7,054 nt of DNA, from positions 1 to 7,054 of the forward strand of contig JARRRD010000095.1 in assembly GCA_037381085.1 (NCBI GenBank), in the 5' to 3' direction. The DNA is from JARRRD01 sp037381085 (GTDB lineage: Bacteria; Nitrospirota; Thermodesulfovibrionia; Thermodesulfovibrionales; UBA6898). Shown here piece after piece: positions 1-6,468 of this stretch. Made by a program: the position numbers and the translations under genes. Below the pieces are notes generated by a model that worked only from the letters and a program-made list of their open reading frames with translations, did no database searches and had not been told where the DNA came from. The first letter of the stretch is position 1. The number at the start of each line of letters is the position of its first letter.

Positions 1-101
<101 letters not shown>

Positions 102-157
102 TACTGGTCTACTCAAAAAATTTTCTAGGAATTGTCAGGTATGCTACGCACCTTTTA

Positions 158-173
158 CAGTTTTCAAAGAACG
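158..173 (-). promoter_or_regulatory. boxA-like antitermination element in the 16S leader
   Basis: The minus strand reads CGTTCTTTGAAAACTG, close to the boxA form seen in many bacterial rRNA leaders (TGCTCTTTGA or GTTCTTTGAAAACT). BoxA RNA recruits the NusB/NusE antitermination complex so that RNA polymerase can cross the rRNA operon. It lies about 60 bases upstream of the mature 16S 5' end and almost at the start site predicted from the neighbouring promoter. That is closer than usual, so an additional upstream promoter is possible. Confidence 0.7.
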
Positions 174-180
174 AGAAGGT

Positions 181-210
181 AATATACCGTAATGAAAATA
201 TCTTTGTCAA
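181..210 (-). promoter_or_regulatory. sigma70-type promoter for the rRNA operon
   Basis: On the minus strand a perfect -35 hexamer TTGACA (210-205) is followed after 18 bases by TATATT (186-181), one mismatch from TATAAT. Transcription would start near base 174, giving a leader of about 70 nucleotides ahead of 16S. Upstream of the -35 there is an A/T tract (230-240), but it is separated from the -35 by a run of seven G/C pairs. It is therefore not a classical adjacent UP element. Confidence 0.75.
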
Positions 211-261
211 GAAAAGTCGGGGGGGCAGCAAAAAAATATTTGCAGCGAAACTCTTTGCCCT

Positions 262-274
262 GCCGGATCCCGGC
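262..274. repeat. short perfect inverted repeat
   Basis: GCCGG (262-266) and CCGGC (270-274) are perfect reverse complements separated by the three bases ATC. Neither strand has a T-run after the stem, so it does not look like an intrinsic terminator. It could be part of a longer folded RNA or a chance GC palindrome. Confidence 0.4.
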
Positions 275-345
275 CATAAGCAAAAGGCTCCCGGTTTGGC
301 AACAGGAAATCCCAGAAAGATGGCGGAAGTGCGGAAGGAGATCAA

Positions 346-369
346 TGTCTTGCGCGGCTCCGCAAGGCA
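346..369. repeat. nine-pair hairpin-forming inverted repeat
   Basis: Bases 346-354 (TGTCTTGCG) pair with 361-369 (CGCAAGGCA) around a six-base loop CGGCTC, with a single G-U pair when read as plus-strand RNA. No T-run follows on either strand, so it is not an ordinary intrinsic terminator. It lies about 65 bases upstream of the tgt -35 element and could be a protein binding site or part of a small RNA. Confidence 0.45.
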
Positions 370-433
370 CCCGCTGGGGGCTGAATCCATCCCTAGTAAA
401 TCACTGGACGCCAGGTCAGCGGTTTCCGTGCGT

Positions 434-462
434 TTGCATAACGAAAGCCGCAAAATTATAAT
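434..462 (+). promoter_or_regulatory. sigma70-type promoter for tgt
   Basis: A -35 hexamer TTGCAT (434-439) is followed after the optimal 17 bases by a perfect TATAAT (457-462). Transcription should begin near 469, leaving an untranslated leader of about 85 bases before the tgt ATG. The leader has only a weak stem (AGATA 513-517 with TATCT 529-533) and no recognisable riboswitch core. Confidence 0.75.
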
Positions 463-554
463 GTCAGGGAGTCAGTGTTTACTATAACTTTTTTCGGCCC
501 TAATTGACCTGAAGATAGTAATTAGATTTATCTGCAGAGGCTGGCAGGAACTCA

Positions 555-1646
555 ATGAATTTCAGAATAAGATCGACGGACGGTGAAACAAGAAGGGGCG
601 TCCTTGAAACCGGGAGGGGGACGATCAACACCCCGGCATTCATGCCTGTTGGGACCATCGGCACGGTGAAGGCTATGTCTCCGGACGAACTGAAGGAGAT
701 AGGCGCCGAGATAATACTGGGCAATACCTATCACCTCTACCTGCGGCCCGGCACCGACGTTATCAGTACCCTCGGGGGTCTGCACAAATTCATGAGCTGG
801 GACCGGCCTATCCTCACCGACAGCGGCGGTTTTCAGGTCTTCAGTCTCGCCGCACTCAGGAAGATAGAGGAGGAAGGCGTCCACTTCAGGTCCCACGTCG
901 ACGGTTCACCGCATTTCATAGGGCCTGTGGAGGCGATGAAGATACAGGGTATCCTCGGCTCGGACATTGCCATGACCTTCGACGAATGCATCCCCTATCC
1001 CGCCGATCATGAATATGCAGCCCGGTCCGTGGAACTGACTACATCATGGGCGCGGAAATGCAGGGAATATCAGAACCCCGGGCAGGCGCTCTTCGGCATC
1101 GTGCAGGGCGGAATGTATAAAGATCTCAGGGGAAAGAGCGCCGAAGACCTTATCTCCATAGGGTTCGACGGCTATGCCATAGGGGGGGTGAGCGTGGGAG
1201 AGCCCAAGGAGGAGATGCATGAAATCATCTCTTTCGGCGCACCCCTCTTGCCAAAAGACCGGCCGCGGTATCTTATGGGAATCGGCGACCTCGGCGACAT
1301 GCTCAAGGCGGTCGATGCCGGCTTTGACATGTTCGACTGTGTCATGCCGACGAGGAACGCAAGGAACGGGACCTTGTTCACAAGCACAGGACGGATAAGC
1401 ATAAAGAGAGAGGAGTTCAAGTACGATGCAGGCCCGCTCGACCCGAACTGTTCCTGCCATGCGTGCAGGAATTATTCACGGGGATACCTGAGGCACCTCT
1501 TCCTCTCACGCGAGATACTCTCGATGAGGCTCAACACCATCCACAATCTATATTTCTATCTCGATTTCTTCAGACAGATGAGACAAGCGATAGAAGAAGG
1601 CGGATTCAGCAGATTCAAGGAGACATGGGAGCAGATTCTTTCCTGA
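555..1646 (+). CDS. tgt: tRNA-guanine(34) transglycosylase
   Basis: This enzyme exchanges guanine at the wobble position 34 of GUN-anticodon tRNAs (Asp, Asn, His, Tyr) for preQ1, the committed tRNA step of queuosine synthesis in the cytoplasm. The 363-residue product is near the usual bacterial length (about 370-385). Visible family features are TPAFMPVGT (26-34), the general-base aspartate in DSGGFQVFSL (D89), the substrate-pocket DEC (143-145) and VQGG, and YAIGGVSVGE (207-216). The catalytic nucleophile is D261 in FDCVMPTR. The zinc site is C299-x-C301-x2-C304-x25-H330, exactly the family spacing. The ATG at 555 has AGGA five bases upstream and gives the standard N-terminus. It has its own promoter at 434-462. 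The frequent yajC-secD-secF neighbours are absent; a PATAN regulator follows after 81 bp. Confidence 0.97.
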   Translation: MNFRIRSTDGETRRGVLETGRGTINTPAFMPVGTIGTVKAMSPDELKEIGAEIILGNTYHLYLRPGTDVISTLGGLHKFMSWDRPILTDSGGFQVFSLAALRKIEEEGVHFRSHVDGSPHFIGPVEAMKIQGILGSDIAMTFDECIPYPADHEYAARSVELTTSWARKCREYQNPGQALFGIVQGGMYKDLRGKSAEDLISIGFDGYAIGGVSVGEPKEEMHEIISFGAPLLPKDRPRYLMGIGDLGDMLKAVDAGFDMFDCVMPTRNARNGTLFTSTGRISIKREEFKYDAGPLDPNCSCHACRNYSRGYLRHLFLSREILSMRLNTIHNLYFYLDFFRQMRQAIEEGGFSRFKETWEQILS

Positions 1647-1727
1647 GCGGTGGCATATTTACCGGTCTGCGTTTCTTATGGTATTCTTCTTTATAAAAAA
1701 ATCCTCTTATTGACAGGCTAGACGATT

Positions 1728-3533
1728 ATGCCCTTTACCGGCGACTTGGAACACCTCAACATAGTAGACATCATCCAGTTGCTCAATACAACGCGGAAGT
1801 CGGGAATCTTTTCTGTCAGAGGGGCCAGGGGCGAGAGCCGGATCATTTTCAGTAACGGGTACATAGTCGGCGCAAACCATCTTGACAGTAAAGTGAGGAT
1901 CGGCACCGTTCTGGTAAAGATGAACGCGATAACTGTTGAAGACCTCAAACTGGCTCTGGATGTGCAGAAGAAGGCGGGAAAAGACCGGAAGCCCCTGATT
2001 GAGACTCTGCTGGAACTGGGCAAGCTGGGTCAGGACGACGCACTCAGGGGACTGAAGAAGCTTATCGACATCACTATTGTTGAGTTGCTGGGCTGGGAGA
2101 AAGGCACCTTCACGCTTGATACGGATGTTGTCACCGTTGCTCCCGAAATCAGCTACCCCCTGAGCAAGATGGAACAGAAAATAGGTCTTGATGCGCAGAT
2201 GGTATTAATGGACGCCCTCCGTGTTTTTGATGAAAGGGAGCGCGACCGCAAGGAAGGAAAGACCGTCACTTCAGACGAAGAGTACTTCGCCGACCTGATT
2301 TCGCCGGAGGATGGCGGGGCAGCCGGTCCGCTCATTACTGCAGACGATCTCGGCCTGGGCGATCTCGACAGCCTGGAGCGCAGGATACCCGACCTTCCGC
2401 CCGAGAACGAAGTCTTCGATCCCGTCGCGATCCACCGCCAAAAAATAGAGGAAATCATGGCCGATTTTCCTTCCGGAGAGCGTGAGACCTTTGTTGCTTT
2501 CCTGGAGAAGTCCACGGCTAACATAAATGCTTATGAGAGACCGGCACCGGCGGAAGGGCCGGCGAAGGCGCTGGTCCTCGTCAGTGAGGATGAGCTAATC
2601 AAGCACTCGATCATGACCGTCTGCAAGGACGATGGCGTCCTTGTATTTTCGTCGGATGGGGAGGAGGAGCTTTGTCACATCCTGGACGAATGCATAGGGA
2701 TAAAGGTCTTGCCCATCCTCGTTTTCGACGACCCTCAGGCAGCCGGGGGATTGCTCTCGGGTGAAGAGATCAGTCGTATGAGGGCAACGGTCAGGGAAAG
2801 ATATCCCATGGTTTCGGCTGTGCAGCTGGCGTCTCCGGCGGACTTCAGTTTCACATTGCAGTCGCTCCGTGAAGGCATGAGGGCGGTGTTCCCGAAACCC
2901 TCAAGAGACCGGCTGGATTCTGCCTTTATCGGGGACACGATGAATTTTCTTGAATCCTTCAATGCTTACGTAAAAGGCTTTTTTCACGCGCAGAAGGAAC
3001 TCAATGCGCCGGACAACTCCTTAAGCGGACTGAAGGAACGAACTGCATTGCTCCGGAACCTCAACGGACCTTCCGATGTTTCCCTGGCGCTTCTCAGGTT
3101 TGTCTCTGAAACCTTTGAACGCGCCATCACCTTTGTCGTCCACCGGAACGAACTTTCCGGAGAAAAGGCGATAGGAGTTTATGCCGAAAGAGATGCGGGA
3201 CCTACTTCGGTGACAAGATTGAAGGTCCCGCTGGCGGGATCTCCCTTTCTCCGCCGGGTGATTGAAAGCGGAAAACTCTTTTATGGAGACAGTGACGATG
3301 AGGCATTAAGAAATACTCTCTTCGATGCCATCGGAGAACCGGCCAGCGCAACGATAATGCTCCTGCCGGTGAAAAGCCGTGGAAAGACGGTGACAATCAC
3401 TTACGGAGATTTCGGCTCCGGAGAGGCTTCATCCGTCCGATGTGACGAACTGGAAATTCTGGCCGATGAGGCGGGCCTGGTTGTGGAAAACGCGTTTTAC
3501 CGGAAGCAGGCTGCCGCAGCAACCCGTAAGTAA
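1728..3533 (+). CDS. PATAN (DUF4388)-receiver-like-GAF regulatory protein
   Basis: This is a predicted cytoplasmic signalling protein of 601 residues with no signal peptide or membrane segment. Residues 1-135 match the PATAN/DUF4388 pattern, starting FTGDLEHLNIVDIIQLLNTT and continuing with RIIFSNGYIVGANH and a helical tail. An acidic, low-complexity linker spans about 165-275. Residues 280-392 look like a response-regulator receiver: hydrophobic strand then E287/D288, a candidate phosphoacceptor D334 or D335 in LVFDD, S369, and K390-P391 at the usual Lys position. Residues about 440-595 resemble a GAF domain (VSLALLRFVSETF, PLAGSPFLRRVI, LLPVKSRGKTV, ending VVENAFYRK). There is no kinase, DNA-binding, GGDEF or other output domain. 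Its ribosome binding site is weak (CAGG ten bases upstream). It lies 81 bp after tgt and 80 bp before a pilT-type gene, which suggests a role in pilus control. The domain names come from pattern memory; the PATAN call is the surest. Confidence 0.85.
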   Translation: MPFTGDLEHLNIVDIIQLLNTTRKSGIFSVRGARGESRIIFSNGYIVGANHLDSKVRIGTVLVKMNAITVEDLKLALDVQKKAGKDRKPLIETLLELGKLGQDDALRGLKKLIDITIVELLGWEKGTFTLDTDVVTVAPEISYPLSKMEQKIGLDAQMVLMDALRVFDERERDRKEGKTVTSDEEYFADLISPEDGGAAGPLITADDLGLGDLDSLERRIPDLPPENEVFDPVAIHRQKIEEIMADFPSGERETFVAFLEKSTANINAYERPAPAEGPAKALVLVSEDELIKHSIMTVCKDDGVLVFSSDGEEELCHILDECIGIKVLPILVFDDPQAAGGLLSGEEISRMRATVRERYPMVSAVQLASPADFSFTLQSLREGMRAVFPKPSRDRLDSAFIGDTMNFLESFNAYVKGFFHAQKELNAPDNSLSGLKERTALLRNLNGPSDVSLALLRFVSETFERAITFVVHRNELSGEKAIGVYAERDAGPTSVTRLKVPLAGSPFLRRVIESGKLFYGDSDDEALRNTLFDAIGEPASATIMLLPVKSRGKTVTITYGDFGSGEASSVRCDELEILADEAGLVVENAFYRKQAAAATRK

Positions 3534-3613
3534 CAGTATTCCGCGCGCATCAGCGGCGCATTCCTGAAAAAAATTGGCATCTGTAAGGTATACTATTCGA
3601 GAGGCAAATAACG

Positions 3614-4681
3614 ATGGACATGGCCACATTTACACAGATCCTTGAAATCGCCTTTGAAAAGCAGGTCTCCGATATCCATTTCGAGGTGGACAACCCCCCC
3701 ATGTTCAGGGCCCGGGGGCACCTGATCCGCTCAAAGCTGAATACCCTGACAAACAAAGACACCGAGTTCGTTGCCGCCACGGTAATGGAACAAAACGGTC
3801 GGCGGCTGCCTGAAGAATTGAAGGAATTCGATACGTCCTATACCTTGTCAAACGTAGGCCGCTTCAGGGTCAGCATCTTCCGCCAGAGGGGCCATATCGG
3901 CCTTGTGATGCGCGTCATCCCCCACCATATAGGCACCTTCTCGGAACTCCACCTGCCACCCGTTCTGGAGAATATCACGAAGGCCCCGAACGGCCTGATC
4001 CTCGTATGCGGCCCCACCGGCAACGGCAAATCCACGACCCTCGCCTCGATGGCCCGTTATATAAACGACAATTTCAATTACAACATTATCACCATAGAAG
4101 ATCCCATAGAATTCATCTTCCATTCGAACAAGAGCTGTATCATCCAGAGGGAAGTGGGCATCGACACCGACGGCTTCGGCGACGCCCTGAAGGCGGCGAT
4201 GCGCATGGACCCCGATGTCATAATGGTGGGAGAGATGCGTGACCTTGAGACAATCGACGCATGCATTAAGGCCGCCGAGACCGGTCATCTGGTGTTGTCG
4301 AGCCTGCACACGCACAGCGCGGCGTCCACGATCAACCGAATCGTCGGGTACTTCCCGCCGCAGACGCAGGAAAACATCCGCCACAGGCTGGCGGAAAGCC
4401 TGGTGGCTACCGTTTCTCTGCGCCTGGTGAGGAACAAGAGCGGAGAGGCCCTTCTGCCGGCGCTGGAAGTCATGTACGCCACAGCTACCATCAAGGCATG
4501 CATTCGGGACGGCCACCTCGATGAAATCGAGCAGCATATCGAAAAAGGGGGAGACGAGTATCACATGCAGACGATGGACCAGCATCTTATTCAGCTCTGC
4601 AGGCAGGACATCATCACCCTCGACGAAGCAAGACGCATTTCCCGGTCGACCGACCTGGAACGCAAGCTGATATACTATTAG
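3614..4681 (+). CDS. pilT: PilT-family type IV pilus retraction ATPase
   Basis: This is a hexameric cytoplasmic motor ATPase that powers pilus depolymerisation in twitching motility. It has 355 residues, the usual PilT size (about 345-370). The N-terminal domain starts with the SDIHFEVDNPPMFRARG motif (19-35). The Walker A is GPTGNGKST (133-141), the Asp box is TIEDPIEF (160-167), the Walker B is DPDVIMVGEMRD with the catalytic glutamate E207, and the His box is HLVLSSLHTHSA (225-236). The C-terminal ATIKACIRDG (291-300) corresponds to the AIRNLIREGK motif of true PilT and is followed by TMDQHLIQLCR, which argues against PilB and PilU. The ATG at 3614 has GAGAGG nine bases upstream. Odd points are N137 where PilT usually has Ser, and H234 where HTNSA is usual. 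No other pilus gene is in the window. A rotary or secretion GspE-type role is less likely given the length. Confidence 0.92.
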   Translation: MDMATFTQILEIAFEKQVSDIHFEVDNPPMFRARGHLIRSKLNTLTNKDTEFVAATVMEQNGRRLPEELKEFDTSYTLSNVGRFRVSIFRQRGHIGLVMRVIPHHIGTFSELHLPPVLENITKAPNGLILVCGPTGNGKSTTLASMARYINDNFNYNIITIEDPIEFIFHSNKSCIIQREVGIDTDGFGDALKAAMRMDPDVIMVGEMRDLETIDACIKAAETGHLVLSSLHTHSAASTINRIVGYFPPQTQENIRHRLAESLVATVSLRLVRNKSGEALLPALEVMYATATIKACIRDGHLDEIEQHIEKGGDEYHMQTMDQHLIQLCRQDIITLDEARRISRSTDLERKLIYY

Positions 4682-4697
4682 CCGCTCTACCCCTTGT

Positions 4698-5042
4698 TCA
4701 GGCGCCGCGGAATTTTCCCTCCGCCTCTCGCAGCGCCCATATCGCTTCTCCGCAGGACCTGCAGGGCGCCAGCTTTACGATGATTGCATCGAGGGGATGT
4801 TTCGCCTTATGCGAGTTACGGTCAGAAAACATCTCGATCATCTTTTTATGGGCTCTTTTCTCTCCTGCGGCAGTGAATTCCCAGATAGTCTTGTAAGGTA
4901 TAATGCCGAACAGAAGCTTTATAACCTTGATGCCAGGCACCGGCACGTTCGCGATCGATACGAGGATGCGCTCCCTGCTCTCGAACTTTATATGGCAGAA
5001 ACAGACACGGTCGGTATTCTGGTAAGCTGTGACCTTGCTCAT
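4698..5042 (-). CDS. hypothetical protein with CxC and CxxC pairs
   Basis: I do not recognise this 114-residue protein. It is probably real because its composition is protein-like, with beta-strand-rich stretches (RILVSIANVPVPGIKVIKLLF) and balanced charges, and because the plus-strand reading of the same bases is not protein-like. It has no signal peptide or clear membrane helix. Two cysteine pairs stand out, C14-x-C16 near the start and C94-x2-C97 near the end, which together could bind zinc or another metal. The ATG at 5042 has a purine-rich stretch (AAGGGAGA) immediately upstream, closer than ideal, and GGAG 13 bases upstream. It lies 140 bp downstream of the methyltransferase on the same strand and converges with the pilT gene, the two stops being only 16 bp apart. 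Function unknown. Confidence 0.65.
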   Translation of the reverse strand: MSKVTAYQNTDRVCFCHIKFESRERILVSIANVPVPGIKVIKLLFGIIPYKTIWEFTAAGEKRAHKKMIEMFSDRNSHKAKHPLDAIIVKLAPCRSCGEAIWALREAEGKFRGA

Positions 5043-5182
5043 TCTCCCTTCACTACTCCTTCAGGCATTTCTCCCGGCGGGACTTTTCAGCCTTCCTTGA
5101 TCGGTATTATTGGCAACTGTCAGCACGCCCATGGCGATCACGGATTATTTTAGCAAAGACGGCACATCGCCTTCCAGCAGGT

Positions 5183-6013
5183 TTATACCGCCGGCCTGAT
5201 ACCTGTTGCATACAGCACCTTCACATTCAGCCAAATACCATCCGGCGTACGCAGAGATTCGACCTCCCGGAGGTGCTCTCTTTTGAATCTCTCCAGGTCC
5301 GGCGAGGAGAGCTGACTTACCTGGCTGCGAAATCCTGCGTTCCAGACCACGTTCCACCACTCCGCCGGGCCTTTCAGGTAATAGCCGATGTCATGCCGCT
5401 CCACGCGTATTTCTTTCAACCCCGAGTCGCGGAAGAGCGCCCGGCATCTCGGTTCGGTCGCGATCAGCATCCACCTCAGCGAGGGTCTCTCGACGCCGTA
5501 CTGCTCCAGCCGCCTTGAAAGAATTTCCACAAGGGGCTGAAAGGAATCTTCGAAGAAACAGGATATGACTATCCTCCCTCCTGGCCTCACCTTGGCCGCC
5601 ATATGTCGCAACTGTTCAGTCATATCCTCGGCAAAGAAGACTCCGAAGGCGCAGACCGCGGCGTCGAAGTGGCTGTCCGGAAGCGTTATCTCATGCATGT
5701 CCATTTCGAGAAATTCCGCATTCCCGATACTGTCCCTTTCCGCCTTTGTCCGGGCCTGCGCCAGCATCCCGGGAGAAAAATCAATCCCCGTCACCTTAAT
5801 GTCGGAAGATGTCCGCGCGATTTCGAGCGCTAGGTTGCCGGTGCCTGTAGCCACGTCGAGCACGCGCCTGATATCAGGTGCATCCAGATAGCGAGCCATA
5901 CACTTGGCGCTTTCCGCAAAAAAGCGGAGCGAGCGGTTGTCGTAACCGGCCGAGACGGTGTTGAAGGTCTCGATCGTCCTTTTTTTGAGAGGCTCCGGAG
6001 CAGGAGAGTCCAT
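5183..6013 (-). CDS. class I SAM-dependent methyltransferase (UbiE/COQ5-like fold)
   Basis: This soluble methyltransferase of 276 residues transfers a methyl group from S-adenosylmethionine; the acceptor cannot be told from sequence. Motif I is VLDVATGTGN (51-60), the ribose-binding acidic residue is D78 in VTGIDFSPGM, EMDMHE (103-108) lies at the adenine-binding turn, DAAVCAFGVFF (117-127) is motif II-like, and RPGG (143-146) is motif III. The C-terminal GYYLKGPAEWWNVVWNAGF (210-228) and LERFKREHL are a pattern I associate with a subgroup of methyltransferases on small or lipid substrates. The reading frame stays open to 6379, but that extension only overlaps the SdpI gene in another frame. 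The ATG at 6013 gives the normal family start and shares one base with the SdpI stop (TGATG), implying translational coupling. Its own ribosome binding site is weak. Menaquinone methyltransferase (UbiE) is possible but not supported by specific residues. Confidence 0.88.
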   Translation of the reverse strand: MDSPAPEPLKKRTIETFNTVSAGYDNRSLRFFAESAKCMARYLDAPDIRRVLDVATGTGNLALEIARTSSDIKVTGIDFSPGMLAQARTKAERDSIGNAEFLEMDMHEITLPDSHFDAAVCAFGVFFAEDMTEQLRHMAAKVRPGGRIVISCFFEDSFQPLVEILSRRLEQYGVERPSLRWMLIATEPRCRALFRDSGLKEIRVERHDIGYYLKGPAEWWNVVWNAGFRSQVSQLSSPDLERFKREHLREVESLRTPDGIWLNVKVLYATGIRPAV

Positions 6014-6426
6014 CACAGCCGCTTCGTGTAATAACGGATTATCAGAAGGCCGGCCACCAGTGGGACCGCAAAGCCGGCCATGTGGGCCCACCAGTAGGGA
6101 GAAGTGATGTCGGCGGAAAAAGGTACAAGCGCCGCTACTGCAAGGTATATCAGGCTGCAGGCAATGATAAACCAACCCCCGAGCCTGTTGGCGGAAAGCC
6201 ACATCCGGTTGTCCGAGAGTGTCTTCCGTGTCCGCACGCCGTAAAAACGGTTTCTCGGTATCCACCCCAGCACGAGCGGTATTGAAATCAGCAGGAAAAT
6301 AACCGATGGGATGACAAAAGGAGCTTTGTCCATATTCAGTTCCGGTTTCAGAATAGCAGATCCCGGAATATCCATGCAAGAACCATCTTGCTTACAACTC
6401 TGTTGTCCCATCATGATCTTCGTCAT
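6013..6426 (-). CDS. SdpI-family integral membrane protein
   Basis: This small inner-membrane protein has 137 residues. Three hydrophobic segments are visible: about 37-56 (FVIPSVIFLLISIPLVLGWI), 83-103 and 113-131. Between the first two lies NRFYGVRTRKTLSDNRMWLSANRLGG (59-84), the hallmark of SdpI/YhfL proteins. Bacillus SdpI is the immunity and signal-transducing protein for the SdpC killing toxin, but most homologues have no known role and no toxin gene is visible here. The start at 6426 has AGGAGG three bases upstream. A second start at 6333 (residue 32) with GGAA seven bases upstream would give a 106-residue protein beginning directly at the first helix. The extra N-terminus is polar and holds C11 and C17. 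The frame is open upstream to 6732 only as the antisense of the cupin gene. The stop overlaps the methyltransferase start. Confidence 0.85.
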   Translation of the reverse strand: MTKIMMGQQSCKQDGSCMDIPGSAILKPELNMDKAPFVIPSVIFLLISIPLVLGWIPRNRFYGVRTRKTLSDNRMWLSANRLGGWFIIACSLIYLAVAALVPFSADITSPYWWAHMAGFAVPLVAGLLIIRYYTKRL

Positions 6427-6429
6427 AGC

Positions 6430-6435
6430 CCTCCT
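6430..6435 (-). promoter_or_regulatory. ribosome binding site of the SdpI-family gene
   Basis: The minus strand reads AGGAGG followed by GCT and the ATG at 6426. The match to the anti-Shine-Dalgarno sequence is full, but the three-base spacing is short. It supports the 6426 start, while the ATGs at 6414 or 6411 would sit 15-18 bases away. Confidence 0.55.
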
Positions 6436-6443
6436 GCCTTCCT

Positions 6444-6463
6444 TATACGATAATTGAGATATA
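6444..6463. promoter_or_regulatory. A/T-rich imperfect dyad in the divergent intergenic region
   Basis: The 54 bp between the SdpI and cupin starts contain an A/T-rich segment with TATA at each end (6444-6447 and 6460-6463) and partial symmetry between its halves. It must hold the start region of one or both divergent genes. TATAAG on the minus strand and GATAAT on the plus strand resemble -10 elements, but neither has a recognisable -35. It could be an operator or simply overlapping promoters. Confidence 0.3.
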
Positions 6464-6468
6464 CAAAG

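Larger units (their letters stand above)
211..433. other. intergenic region without a gene
   Basis: These bases lie between the rRNA promoter and the tgt promoter. Open frames cross the region, but they run into the 16S gene or its complement and have no ribosome binding site or protein-like composition, so I call no gene. I see no tRNA, SRP RNA or preQ1-like motif. Two inverted repeats (262-274 and 346-369) and adjacent homopolymers (G7 at 219-225, A7 at 230-236) are the only structure I could find. Confidence 0.6.

Noticed and set aside
469..554. preQ1 riboswitch in the tgt leader
   Set aside because: The leader lacks the conserved preQ1 core (a C-rich loop followed by an A-rich tail pairing to it); only a weak five-pair stem is visible.
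1710..1738. TTGACA just before the PATAN gene as a -35 element
   Set aside because: The matching -10 would fall inside the coding region and reads CTTTAC, a poor match.
3589..3594. TATACT as a -10 element for pilT
   Set aside because: No acceptable -35 lies at 16-18 bases, and the start site would fall at the ribosome binding site itself.
3848..4585. 245-codon open frame antisense to pilT
   Set aside because: The sense strand encodes all PilT motifs; the antisense reading is rich in His/Arg/Val without recognisable domains, as expected for a shadow in GC-rich coding DNA.
4797..5153. 118-codon plus-strand open frame
   Set aside because: It overlaps the better-supported minus-strand gene at 4698-5042, has no good ribosome binding site and resembles no family I know.
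6014..6379. N-terminal extension of the methyltransferase to give 398 residues
   Set aside because: The extra 122 residues are an off-frame reading of the SdpI-family gene. Family length and the TGATG junction support the start at 6013.
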